Positions 44,846-55,906 of a DNA stretch of 64,000 bases are shown piece after piece. The stretch lies in NCBI GenBank assembly GCA_010093685.1, contig MU006220.1:1023502-1087501 (forward strand), read 5' to 3'. A program made the translations under genes and the position numbers. The notes beneath the pieces are model-generated. The model was given only the letters and a program-made list of their open reading frames with translations, had not been told where the DNA came from and ran no database searches. Every line of letters starts with the position of its first letter. The first letter of the stretch is position 1. The stretch is from Ophiobolus disseminans (lineage: Eukaryota; Ascomycota; Dothideomycetes; Pleosporales; Phaeosphaeriaceae).

Positions 44846-47800
44846 GAGGCCTGTGGGTCACGGTTTGATTCCCAATATCGGATCAATTTGACGCTTTGGC
44901 GATTTTCAACATTCAGAACAAGCATTTTGACTAGGAGTCAGTATGTGCTATAGGGAATTTTGCTCTTTGGCGCAGGAAACGGATTATGGACCGACAGGAC
45001 ACGAAAAATGATGGTGTTTCTTACGAGAAACCCGACGGTGGTGAACTGGCGGCGCATCTCTTCAATCCACGATTACCATGGACTTACCCATGTTTCGCCT
45101 TTTCTTGAGCCTTCTTTTTTGGTTTTTGACGTCACACGCGATTAATTTTCTTGTACCAACTTCTCCATCTGTATAAATAGGACGATTTAGCATGGTTCAA
45201 GCGTTGATGCCAAGCTGTTCTGGCAGCCGTTGTGTACTGGTATCATGGGGAATGGCACCAATACGATTTGGTGCTATGGATCATGTTCACGTTACCAAGA
45301 TATCTTCAGAACCTTTCTCTGTCACGTCGCCGTGATCTGGTTCTTCCGTAGTCGGAAGATTTCCCCGCTACCTGCACGGTTCCAAGCTGAACGAGGTATC
45401 TATGCGCACCTCATCAATTGGAATCTCGACACCTTGGTGACTCGATTAGGGTCCCAAGGCTTCCAGGTGTGCCTCTTGCTTCTGAGGCGCCATCTTCGGG
45501 ACCTGAATGATTTCTCAAATGACACCAGGACAACTTTACTGTAGGTCTTAGTGCGTACCCTGGTCCTGGTGACATTGCGTAATCTCCGACGCCTCTAGCT
45601 ATGATCCTCAGGTGTCAACACCCCAAATTTTAAGGATTCCCGCAGCTTGTTCGAGTCAGAGTCGACGTGTTCTTGGGAACCCCGGATGCACATGCGGGGT
45701 TACTTCCCATTACAAGATAGACTCTCGACCAACGCAGGCACTATTCGGTGACAGGCCCGGATCTATCCTGGTGGCATCGACAAGGAACCAGCCAGTTGAT
45801 CGTGAGCACACAGGACTTTGCTCCTGCATGCCAATTATGCAATGCAAGTGACCTCTGCGGACCGGCAGCACGCAAACAATAAATGCACCGAAGTGCATGA
45901 AACGTCCGAACACGAAACCTGAACTTGTCCATGTGCAGCCAATGTTCAATAGCGTTCAAGTCACAGATCGTCGATGTTGAAGAGTGCGCAAATTCAACGG
46001 CGATGTCAAGCCTGCCTCGGCTGTGGACACAAGCGAACGATGAAGCCCAGAGACGCTATTCAGAAGGATTCCGTGACGTTGAAACTACTGCGCAACCGAC
46101 GAAGCTATCCCGGTGTTCCGCAATTTGACCATGAGCTTGTGCTCCTAGATTCCTATAGCCTTTCAGTCGCGCCAATGTCCAAAAACTTTCTAGGAGCCAC
46201 CTGCAGATCCACTTTAACAAAGTTTTCGCTACCAACGGCCGTTGCGACGGTCGACTCCGCGCTTATTTTCACGTCCTCAGACTGGATGTCACTTTGGATA
46301 CACTCTTGCGACATTAGGATCAATCCTTTAGCTCCCAGCGTTACAGTTGGCCCATCCGCTACCACACAGGCGGGTCTCAGGCCCGGCGACGTCGCGTCGG
46401 AATGGTGCTGCATCCTTTCCGAGCAAGGCCTCCAGCGATGAGTGCGATGATCGTTGGTATGAATCATGGACAATGTCTCCTCAGCATCGGACGTGCTCGG
46501 AGACTGTTCCATTTGTCGGTAATATTGCTGCGATGAGAAGTGTCTCACGGACCTCGCTACAAAACGATAGTTCGCACAGAGACGCAGCGCAACCTGGTCG
46601 TGATCTTCGAGGACAAAGAGCACGCGAGTGCGAAGTTGATGGGTCGCATGTTGGGTCAGCATGCAGCCTGCAGGGTCGCGTGTAACATGTGCGTGCGTCA
46701 TGGCGCCGAACTACTTCCTAATTACATGACAGTGGATGCCAACAATGCAAGGTTGGCGAAGAAAAGGTGGTTTTCGCAGCACACACAAGCAAGCAACCAA
46801 TGACATTCTGCGGAGATGAGAATGCAACGCTCCATTCTCTGGAAACCAAACTCTTTCCGGTAAGGTACAATGACGGACATGTTTCTCCGAAGAGCAACTC
46901 ATCCATCTACGGACCACCTCCAGTCATCGCTATCAGTCTAGACTCCGTCTTTTTGGACACAAATCTCCAGCCCTTCCTCCGCGGCGCTCTGAGGAGGACG
47001 TTTAGCGTAACATTGATAAAGAAGATCAAATTAACTCTATCGTGGAGGCTGCCTGACTTTTGAGCCAGATGCTTGCATGTGAATCCTCATCGCCAGGCTT
47101 TCGGCACACTTCCCCTGTCTCCGCCAAAGTCGTTAACTGACGGAAATATTTCTCACGAAAGCCGCACAGATCTGCGCCACGGTCTGATCCCGCATATCCG
47201 CGCTGCCTCGCGCCTGACACCGAAACGCTCCGTTCCGCTCCGTTTAGAGTACTCCACATCACGATGGGCAGGCGTCACACGGCCCAACGACACTCTAGGC
47301 CTCCACATTCGGACCTCATTGCATTTCAACCCCAGTCAACTGCTTTGTGCAACCATAATAGCCGCGGTCTAAAAGAAAAGATGATTCGGATAATCTGGCC
47401 AATCGCCATACCTTCTTACCAGGAACAACCTTTGTCGCGCCGCATCGAATCGAACTCAACCTACGCCCCAATATACGATTTGACCGACAGCCATCCATCC
47501 GATGCCAGTGGATTTTCCTCCGTCTGTGTGCTGCGCCGCAGCCCCACAGCTTGTGTCTCATCATGCAAGGAAAGCTATATGCAGTTGGTAAGCTGTCAGC
47601 TCTTCCTTCGGTACAGACCGATCATGCACACCATCTTACTCGCGCGTACATACGCAGCTGCACTCCAGTTCTTGGCATCACAGATCACTCGCATGTGGTT
47701 TGTGGCGCTTTTACGTTTCGCGGAGGGTGTGTGGGCAGTTGAGCTGGGGTGCTAGAAGCTTGCATATGATGTGCCACAGTGAGGTACAGCTGTGGCTAGA

Positions 47801-49029
47801 TGGATGCAGAGTTAGTAAACTGCGAGGAGGCGGCTCGAGAGACGAGGTAAGTGTCTGCATGTACTAGTCCTTCCTCTGCATGAACATGGCTTGGAAGGAG
47901 TATCTTCCAAGCACCGACAAAGTCATGCATGCATTTCTTTACGGTCAGCACCTCTGAACATGCAAGGCACATCTCGATGTCACGAAAGCTCTAACGGAAG
48001 GCACAAACACCAGATCGCAAGCTACCGTAGCTCCGCCGCAAGCACTGCTTCTACGCAGGACCTGCGCTAGCAACCATACACCTCTCCACCTCTGTCCAAT
48101 CTAAACATGCAGTCTCGTATCTGAAGCGCCCGTTTCCCTCTCTAGCCTAGACACGCGCCTGATCAGATAACGAGGATCCTATGGTGCCACGAAAACGGCA
48201 AAGTCGCATTCTCGTACACGGGGATGTCTAGGAAATGTAACTCATCCCTCGGCCTGCATCCTACATTCCAATTTCCCATCACCTGCGCGTCAAAGGAAGT
48301 GTGAAGGAGTACTCGGGAAGTTATCCGAGGCTTTATGAGGGCGAATGACGCCTTATGAGTTTATCCGTGTGTGTACGAATCCTTCCCGCAGCCACAAACG
48401 ACTGTCTCAAGCGTGTTGTCGTGAGTCGTACCCCGGAACGCCCGCGGTTAAGAAGGAAGAGAGGAAGGCGAGGGGTAAGCGAGGATAGGCTTAGCTGGTA
48501 CTAGTGGCTGTTTGCATGGTTGGTCGGTTAGGTCTGGCGAGAATATTGTGTTGGTTGAGTATTGACGACAATTTTCCGGGATGCAGACCGGGCCAGAGTT
48601 CTTCTGTAACCCATGAGAGCCACAAGGAAGTACAGCAACTGTATTGTATTCGAAAAAGTCGGCAAGCAGCAAGCAAAGACCTCACACTGTCCGCTATCCA
48701 AAAGGACTGTCTCACATGGGCAAATGCTCGAGCTATCTTGACCACATAGCCCCCATCCTCACATCGTACACAGTTTCTCACGCTCACTCCAAAAACCAAA
48801 CATAGCGTAACAAAGTGTATTTCTCACAGCAAGCCAGGCGTTATGTTGGATAACCATCCCGACCCACCGCAACATCGCACTATCTACGCAACCAGTAAAG
48901 ACCGTCTTATACACACTTCTCCGAACCTAGGAAACTTTGCGTTCTCGCGAACTCCAATCATCTATCTTTTCATCTCACAACACCTTAATCAACCCCGACC
49001 AAACGCTCCGATCCACACCATGGCTAGAC
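44846..49029. other. 4.2-kb gene-poor interval
   Basis: Between the Zn2Cys6 gene and the small secreted protein gene. Open frames of about 180 codons (46153-46701, minus) and 155 codons (45974-46441, plus) overlap on opposite strands, and neither matches a family. A CRE palindrome plus TATA-like pair lies at 45127-45179. I see no tRNA, rRNA or recognisable transposon. Confidence 0.4.
45127..45179 (+). promoter_or_regulatory. CRE palindrome and TATA-like box without an obvious gene
   Basis: TGACGTCA (45127-45134) is followed 37 bp later by TATAAATA (45172-45179), an arrangement resembling a regulated core promoter. The nearest downstream ATG opens only a 47-codon frame. It may drive a non-coding transcript, or be fortuitous. 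Confidence 0.3.
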
Positions 49030-49432
49030 CTAGCACACGATCTTGTACGCATGGAAGTTGGTGGTGTCGTGGCACACGCTGCTGGGCTTGAACACGGCGG
49101 CGGGCGTGCCGTCGCAGGAGGTGCTGCTTGTGTATACGCGGACTATGTCGATCATGATCAGCTACATACTCCACATGCAATGGTCATACTAGATAAGACT
49201 CACATTCGCAGCTCGTCTGGCGCAAAAAGTCAACCTGTAAACTGAAGCCGCCTAGGCTGCGGCACTCCTGGTCGGGTAGGTTCTGGAGGTTGTTGCGGGA
49301 GCCGTCGTTGTCGCTGCACGCGTTGTTTTGCCAGGTTGTGATGGAGCCCGAGGGGACGAGGGCGGCGGACTGGGGGGCCGGGGCTGCGAAGGCGGCGGCC
49401 GCGAGCAGGGTGAGGATGGCGAAGGACTGCAT
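49030..49432 (-). CDS. Small secreted six-cysteine protein
   Basis: Two exons, 49432-49204 and 49142-49030, encode 113 aa. A clear signal peptide (MQSFAILTLLAAAAFAAPAP) is followed by a mature part of about 95 residues with six Cys: NNACSD, DQECRS, TSCEF, TSCDG, SVCHD and the C-terminal IVC. I chose the acceptor ACATAG at 49143-49144 because it pairs with the strong GTGAGT donor and yields a Cys-bearing end, CEFRVYTSSTSCDG. Even Cys count, small size and secretion are the usual profile of apoplastic proteins or effector candidates in plant-associated fungi, though saprotrophs also carry many. No named family recognised. It sits in a gene-poor tract, about 2.3 kb from ade4 and 4.2 kb from the transcription factor. 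Confidence 0.8.
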
Positions 49433-51771
49433 GTTGGATGACTGGTGAGTGGGTTGGTGGGTGGGTTTGGTGGTTGTAGATGTTGTGAGTGAAGAGATGA
49501 TGATGGTGGTGCTCTTTCCCAGTGGTTTCTGTCGAGTCTTTATACTTCGCTATCTTGACTCGTGCCTCCTACTCGGTGTCTTTGCCTTCATGGTCATTTG
49601 GACTTGCGTTTCGTTTCTTGTGGCAGTGCGTTGGACGACAGGGTACGCATTAACAAGGCGGTTTTCACGTTTGCCAGTAGCATGAGTGCGTTGTGGTTTC
49701 ATGCTGCGCATATAGCTCATGGATTCACGCGTTCTGGGAGGCCTCACGATGCTTCAGGTAAGGGCTGAAGAGGTTTGCAAGTACACATGATGATGTCTAG
49801 TTGGGTAGTGGGCAGTGGGCAGTGACACAGTCAGCGGCGTTGGGGTCGAGGAGAACATGTTCCTAATCGCTAACGTAATTATACAGCCGCATGTTCTGCA
49901 GGTACGAATTCTTTCTCGTTACTTTGCTTGAACTCATGGTAGAGGCATAGTAGCATAAAGACATGCTATACAGCACCCAAGATCTCAACCCAAATGCAGC
50001 AAGACTTCAACTTTGGACGCAAGGAGCAACATGATACTGCACAATACATTCGAGCGATATCCTCATACAAACATTAGCAATACGTAATATCTCATTCGAG
50101 TCAGTGAGCGGAACAAATCAGCCTGACGTCTCCTACCGATCCTCGTTCAAAGCCCAAGCTCTTCAACAACGAGCATCAGACCCCTTACTCATTTCCCCGC
50201 AGCCTGCCTTGAATCAGTGGAAACGGTCTTCAGCATCAGTCGCAAGCTAAGTTCTATCAAGACGATAGCCTACCATACTACATATCCAGTGTCGTGGCTG
50301 AAACATACAGCAAATAATGTCGCTTTTGGATTTACAACATTTGCTCTTCACACCTCAGTACACAGCAAAAGATACTACTATAGCCTTCCAACTATCATCG
50401 TAGGTCATACAACGCATAAGATCTTCAGCGCAAATGACCACAAGACTAGTGTTGGTGCGCTCTAGCACAGTAAGCTCACCTCGTAAGTCTTGCCGGAACC
50501 AACATCGCTGCGGCTCATGTGATGGAAGAAGAACATCATGAAGGACTATAGGTAATCATGACAAGCGCTAGCGGGTCGTCGGAGCTTGAAGGAAGTTGTT
50601 TGATGACTCGTTTGTACGCGGCTTAGGAGTCTTTGGTTTTATAGCAAGGTCACTTGATATGAGCGGTAGGTGGAAAGGTGGGGAACCTAGTCATGGATGA
50701 ATGTAGATGTCTCGTAACGTGAGAATATCGGTGCACTTCACGTCGAATGTATCTGGAGATGTTACGTTTTGCTGTTTCTTAGGTGCCTGTTTTTATAGGT
50801 GAGCCCGCATACTAATTCCGCTTGAGTGCGTGAACAGTCGCGAACCAACCATGTCCAGACACAGATCATTATGATGTTTCATCTACGTACAGAGTGAAGA
50901 CAGCATAACCAGTCCGATTCGACATCCGTCGAAAAGCACGGCCACATGCGGACGTCCCACCACCAGGTGTTGCAGTAATTCGTGTCCCAGCACACAACGT
51001 CCTGTCTATCCTCATGCCTCCATCCAACTCTTACTATGTTCTTCATAACGCCGTGAGGATATACACGCTTAGTGTACCCTCTGTATAATGGTACACCAAT
51101 ACTTGGAGCAGTACCTGGTTGCTACCATGCTCGCGCTGACATCACCACGAACGATCTCACACGAGACACCAATCTTCTTCAAGTAAACTCAGTACGCTCC
51201 ATCAATGCAAGTACATAAGTGCCCTCCGACATTCTCGTTGGTCACAAGCACAGATTGGTAATTCGTATAGGTAGTTGTTGTTGGTAAGCTTACCCGTACC
51301 ATGTGCCAACGTCACACCAACACGAGAAATTTGTCCGAGCGGCCACTCCCGCAACGCAGTGTGGGGCGAAGAACAAATGTTTTCGAGCACCTGATGAAGA
51401 ACGTGGGCGTATGTGGAGTCAGCAGCTTCTTGTTAGGTTGGATGCAGGATACGCTGAAGTCCTGAAATCTCCGACGGGTATGTGGTGCGCAAATCACGTT
51501 CAGTGTCGCTGCGGATGACTTGTGACTCGGCGGGTGATGACACAGCCTGAATAGATTCGGGGGATTGTAATCTGTTGAGCTGGTTGTAGAATTGAATTTG
51601 AATGCACGGATGTACCGTTTGAACTACCTCAAAAAAAATATGGCCGAGAACAAGAAAAGCACAGTGGATCTACCCAGCTACCACTATCAGCTCACGTCGT
51701 TCAGATTGTGAAGACTGATATCCTGGCCATCGTTGACGCCGTTGGGCGCGTCCTGGATAGATGCGCAGCTA
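49433..51771. other. 2.3-kb gene-free interval
   Basis: It holds the promoter of the small secreted protein on its left. At its right edge (51687-51765) is a degenerate duplicate of the ade4 tail, annotated separately. No other ORF, RNA gene or repeat that I can support. Confidence 0.4.
51687..51765 (-). other. Duplicated fragment of the ade4 C-terminus
   Basis: On the minus strand this segment reads CASIQDAPNGVNDGQDISLHNLNDVS and a stop. It parallels the true ade4 end (SASIQEAVKDVDN, later SQDISLHNLNDFN and stop), with the middle lost. It lies directly beyond the ade4 stop and one frame off. It is best explained as a local tandem duplication of the 3' end of the gene, or as an alternative C-terminal exon. 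Confidence 0.7.
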
Positions 51772-53603
51772 TCAGTTGAAGTCATTGAGGTTATGCAGAC
51801 TGATATCCTGGCTCTGCGAAGGCCTCTTCTCGTCGTTGTGGTGGCCGTTGGCGTTGTCCAGAGCACCGTTCGTAGCTGCTGGCATCTGGTTGTCGACGTC
51901 TTTGACGGCTTCCTGGATAGATGCGCTGTCGTTGGAGGGGATGACGTTGCCGTGTCTGTCGACTTCCTGCATCCAAATTAGTATGGGCTACTGACACGAA
52001 ATGGAGTATTGCGGGCACTTACAGCACCCTTCGCGGCAATATGAATCTGCTTCGAGTCGGCGACGCCATGTAAGACAGCCTCTCGCGCCTTCTCCACGAC
52101 CTTGACTTTGCGCGTCTCACCCCTGATACGCTCAAGATGCTCGAAGTAGCCGGCATCAACGGGCGTGACGTATTTGCCGCAGAACACGCCCACTTCGAAC
52201 CTCTGTGTTTTGGGGTCACGGGGAGACAGTCTGGCACACGCGCTCTCAAGATCTGCAAGAGTCTGGAAGACAACATCGTCCGCGCCAATGTGCTTCGCGA
52301 CGGCCGCAGAGTCCCTTTGATGGGCGACAAGCTCGGAAGACGAGGCGAGATCGATACCGTAGATATGTGCGTGGGTAATGGGTGGAGCACAGGACGTGAA
52401 GAAGACCTTTTTGGCACCCGCTTCGCGGGCCATCAAGACGATTTCTCGGGAAGTAGTTCCTCGAACGATGGAGTCATCAACAAGCAAAACGTTCTTGCCG
52501 GCAAATTTCTTGCCCATTGGATTGAGCTTCGCCCGGACGCCCTTTTGTCGCTGAGCTTGTTCGGGCATGATGAAGGTGCGGAAGATGTATCTGTTCTTGA
52601 CGAACCCAAGCACGTATGGCTTCTCGAGGGCTTCTGCAACACAGACGGCAGATGTGATGGCCGTTTCCGGAATTGGCATCACCACGTCGATCTCGGCCAG
52701 CTTCTCCGGACCAAGCTGCTTCTTGATAGTTTCGGCCAGCGTGAAGCCCATGTTGCGGCGGGACTCATCCACATCGATGCCGTCGATGACAGAGTCTGGG
52801 CGAGCGAAGTAGACATACTCGAAGATGTCAGGAGTGTAGGCCTCTTGCTTAGCGACCTGTTTGAACACAGGCTCCTTGCCCTTCTCGATGATGACAGCCT
52901 GGCCAGGCAGGATATCCTGGAAGTCTCTGTAGCCGCACTGCGTAAGAGCAACGCTCTCCGAGGCCATCATGTAATCCATGCCTTGGCCTGAAGCTGATTT
53001 CCTCGAGCCAAGGACCATCGGTCGAATGCCGTAGGGGTCGCGGAAGCCGATGAGACCGAAGCCTGCCAACATGGCTGTGCAAGCCCACCCACCAGTGCAG
53101 AGCTTGTACATGCGCTCCAAAGCAGCAAAGCAGTCGTCGGCGTTGATGCGCGCCTTGCCCGTCTCGTTGAGTTCATCAGCGAAGATGTTCAACATGAGCT
53201 CACTGTCGCTCTCCGTGTTGATGTGCCTATGGGCCTCGTGGTCGAGACGTTGTCGCAGCGCGGGCGCGTTGATCAGGTTGCCGTTGTGCGTCATGCAGAT
53301 TCCGTACGGGCTGTTAACGTAGAACGGCTGTGCCTCTGCATTGGCGCTGCTGCCCGCGGTGGGATATCTGAGGTGACCAAGGCCCATGAAGCCGGGGAGG
53401 TCAGAGACGCGGGCGCCGTCGTGGAAGACCTTGGATGCCATGCCGTTGCCTTTGCACTGGTGGAATCGGCCGCCAGTGCTGCAGCTGACGATACCGGCGG
53501 CATCCTGGCCACGGTGCTGGAGGAGGTAGAGCGCATCGTGGATCTCAACCGACGCCGAATTTGACTTCGGATCGCCGTGGATAACGGCGATGATGCCACA
53601 CAT
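51772..53603 (-). CDS. ade4: Amidophosphoribosyltransferase (first step of purine synthesis)
   Basis: Two exons, 53603-52023 and 51966-51772, encode 591 aa. The enzyme converts PRPP and glutamine to phosphoribosylamine in the cytosol. The start is fixed by MCGIIAV, because Cys2 becomes the N-terminal nucleophile of the class-II glutaminase domain. An upstream in-frame ATG at 53759 would bury it. The glutaminase part shows LLQHRGQDAAG, GHLRYPTAG and THNGNLIN. The phosphoribosyltransferase part has the PRPP loop VLLVDDSIVRGTTS, preceded by KNRYIFRTFI. The second exon encodes a disordered Asn/Gln/Asp/His-rich tail typical of fungal homologues. A TGAGTC half-site (53652-53657) lies about 50 bp upstream and could be a Gcn4/Bas1-type element, but one short site is weak evidence. 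Confidence 0.96.
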
Positions 53604-54260
53604 GGTGATTGAGCGGCTAATAGGGTAGCCTGAATATCTTCGCAAGACTGTTGAGTCTGGGATGGGTCTGAGAAGCGCGTTAGTCTGCGGTAATATCGCG
53701 GAGCTCCGGGTAACGGGAGTGGGGCGGTGGGTGAGTTCAGGAAGTCGTTGTGCGCTCATGCTGTAGTCGCAAGTCTAACATCTTAAAATGACAAATTCAT
53801 CATAAAGTGAGGTGAAGTATTGGTATTGTTAGCAGTGACGTACATTAGGGTATGCGAAGGCGTGTTCAAGTGTCGTGAAGGTGGGTGGTAACTCGGCCAG
53901 CGATGCTTAGAGGAAAGTGTCCATCTATAGCAGAAGGGTAAGGTGAGGGCAAGTCGTGCCGGGTGGTAAGAGCGTGTTGGTACATTGTTTAGGAAAGGAA
54001 GTCGGCAGTGGGGAGCGAAATGTGATAACCACAATTTTTTTGCCCGCGCGCGACCGCCGTTACGAAAGCTTGGCATGCGAGCAGCGAACCGCACCACTCG
54101 GTAAGTCGTGGAAGCCGGGAAAGGCTGAGCTTGACGATTACATCGACGTACGTAAAAGGTGTTCTAAATTCCAAAAAATCTCTGTAGATATCCAGGACAG
54201 GATAATGCATCTCCATTTCCGTTTTTCGCGACTCACTAAGAGCGCACCTCCGCAGTTGCG

Positions 54261-54545
54261 CATCGACAGAGCCACGTCATTTTGATCAGCGATTGGCTTT
54301 TTTGGAAGAGCCTCAGCTCATACTTGGGCCATTATAAACGGCTACCGGGTCCTCTGAGGGCGGCGAGTATCTTCAGTGGTGCAACTCAAGACATTTAAAG
54401 CGTATCGACAGAGTCACGACATTCCGATCAGCGATTGGCTCACTTAGGGGAGCCTGTATAGCCTCGACTCAGGTTTGGGCCATTGTCGAAAGCTACCAGA
54501 TTCTAAATGGGTGGCGAGTTTTTCAGTGGTGCAGCTCAAGACATT
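54261..54545. repeat. Degenerate tandem direct repeat, two copies of about 140 bp
   Basis: Copy 1 (54261-54395) and copy 2 (54403-54545) share in order ATCGACAGAG, GATCAGCGATTGGCT, GAGCCT, TTGGGCCATT, GGCGAGT and CAGTGGTGCA, ending CTCAAGACATT. Between these blocks they differ by substitutions and small indels. Each copy contains one CCAAT box in reverse orientation (ATTGG). The identity is moderate, so the duplication is old. Confidence 0.8.
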
Positions 54546-54575
54546 GAGGGATTTTCGAGTACGCAATGACTCTTA

Positions 54576-54639
54576 GGACCAGCTATAACGTACAAGACGA
54601 ATAATTATTACCGCGACAGGCTGAAAAAATAGCTGGTCC
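54576..54639. repeat. 64-bp element with perfect 11-bp terminal inverted repeats
   Basis: GGACCAGCTAT (54576-54586) is exactly reverse-complemented by ATAGCTGGTCC (54629-54639). The 42-bp interior is AT-rich. No clear target-site duplication flanks it, so a transposon footprint is possible but not shown. A stem-loop is the minimal reading. Confidence 0.6.
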
Positions 54640-55018
54640 CCCTTCCCAGATACATCTCCACCGCAACGCCCAACAACATGCCTCAATTAGATGGACCTGG
54701 CACACTACAACACGCCTTGAAACTACATATCAAGGTTTGATTCAAACAAACAAAATTATCGGCGATCTTCGTATACTATTTCGATTACTAAACAACAGGT
54801 TAAACAAGGTGCAACACAATGTCAAGCATGAGGGGAAAAGGCATTGTATAATATCATTCTCATTTTGATTTCCACTTCAATTAGTGACCAGGTAATCTGG
54901 TTACTAACAAAGAGATATAATAATCCTACATAGCCGATCATCTGCAATGTATCATCTCCGTGGTTTACAGTCTAGAGATCGAGCGCTGCGAGGTAGCGAT
55001 GTTTAGTGATTGGCCGAT

Positions 55019-55906
55019 TTAAGTAGCGCCTTTGACATCCCAGATCTTGCCAAAGGGGTCGTTATGAGCGTCAGTCTGGCGGTTGTGCTCGAGGGATTTG
55101 GCCATGTAGTCAGAGACATCATCTCCGTAGACATGAGACACCCATGCGAAAGCGCCATCAATGCCTGCATTGATGCCTGATGTTGTCCAGACGTTGCCGT
55201 CCTGGACCCAGCGAGCAGTCGGTACCCATTTGACGTTTGGTCCGGTGCTGGCTACCCAGGAGAAGCTCCGCTTGTTTGTGGTGGCGGACTTGCCGTCAAG
55301 GACTCCTGCGCGGGCCAAGATGCTCGCGCCAGTGCAAACTGAGAAGATGTATTGCAGGTTGGGGTAGAGCTTCTTGACAAAGGCAATCTCCGCAGTCATG
55401 TCTTTGCGCGTGCCCCCACCGCCAGGAACGATGAGGACGTCGATGTCGCCTGGGTCGGATTTGGAGGGCATTTTGTCGTGAGACATTTGACGAGCGCCGA
55501 AGCGCATGGCCCGCTTGGCCACAGCGTGACTGCCATCGCCATCGCCACAATCCTCAGACTCCGTACTAGTCTGATTGTCCTCGGCCTTGCGGCTTGAGAA
55601 GTAATCATCAAAGGTCATTGTTGGTACAGTGCTTTGCCCGAAACCGCCAGGCATCATTGCGGTCGAAACCGGATCAAGCGTCTTGGCCAAGACTGTGACA
55701 TGCATGGATGTTTGGTTGGCGTACAGCATAGATATGCTGTTGATTAGATCCATGGGACCATACATGTCCACAGCCTGGAAATGGGGGAAGAGAAGCACAC
55801 CGAAATGAGTCGGCAACTTAGTGGTGTTGGAAATAGGCGGTTGTGAGGGTATGCCAAAGGTGGTTGGCAGGTCTGCAGCTAGGAGAGCTAGAATGGAGAT
55901 ACGCAT
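55019..55906 (-). CDS. Secreted DJ-1/PfpI-like (GATase1-like) protein
   Basis: A single exon of 295 aa starting at MRISILALLAADLPTTFG, a short but plausible signal peptide. The DJ-1/PfpI fold follows: HFGVLLFPHFQAVDMYGPMDLI, VLIVPGGGGTR, and the nucleophile elbow FSVCTGASILARAGVLDGKSAT, whose Cys sits in the expected position. Downstream are WVQDGNVWTTSGINAGIDGAFAWV and an FG-rich end. Between strands there is a hydrophilic insertion of about 45 residues (Ser/Glu/Asp/Gly-rich, then basic) not typical of bacterial PfpI. This subfamily in fungi is annotated as ThiJ/PfpI or isonitrile-hydratase-like; the substrate is unknown. A longer in-frame start upstream would remove the signal peptide from the terminus. 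Confidence 0.86.
   Translation of the reverse strand: MRISILALLAADLPTTFGIPSQPPISNTTKLPTHFGVLLFPHFQAVDMYGPMDLINSISMLYANQTSMHVTVLAKTLDPVSTAMMPGGFGQSTVPTMTFDDYFSSRKAEDNQTSTESEDCGDGDGSHAVAKRAMRFGARQMSHDKMPSKSDPGDIDVLIVPGGGGTRKDMTAEIAFVKKLYPNLQYIFSVCTGASILARAGVLDGKSATTNKRSFSWVASTGPNVKWVPTARWVQDGNVWTTSGINAGIDGAFAWVSHVYGDDVSDYMAKSLEHNRQTDAHNDPFGKIWDVKGAT

Larger units (their letters stand above)
53604..55018. promoter_or_regulatory. ade4 upstream region with repeats
   Basis: About 1.4 kb. The part next to ade4 is its promoter. Further out lie a degenerate two-copy direct repeat (54261-54545) and a 64-bp inverted repeat (54576-54639), then AT-rich sequence up to the DJ-1-like stop. No supported gene. 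Confidence 0.45.

Noticed and set aside
46153..46701. 182-codon open frame on the minus strand
   Set aside because: A 155-codon frame overlaps it on the plus strand, no domain is recognised and the composition is not clearly coding. It could be an orphan gene but is not supported.
53604..53759. Upstream in-frame ATG of ade4 adding 52 residues
   Set aside because: The glutaminase nucleophile must be the N-terminal Cys after Met removal, so translation should start at MCGI.
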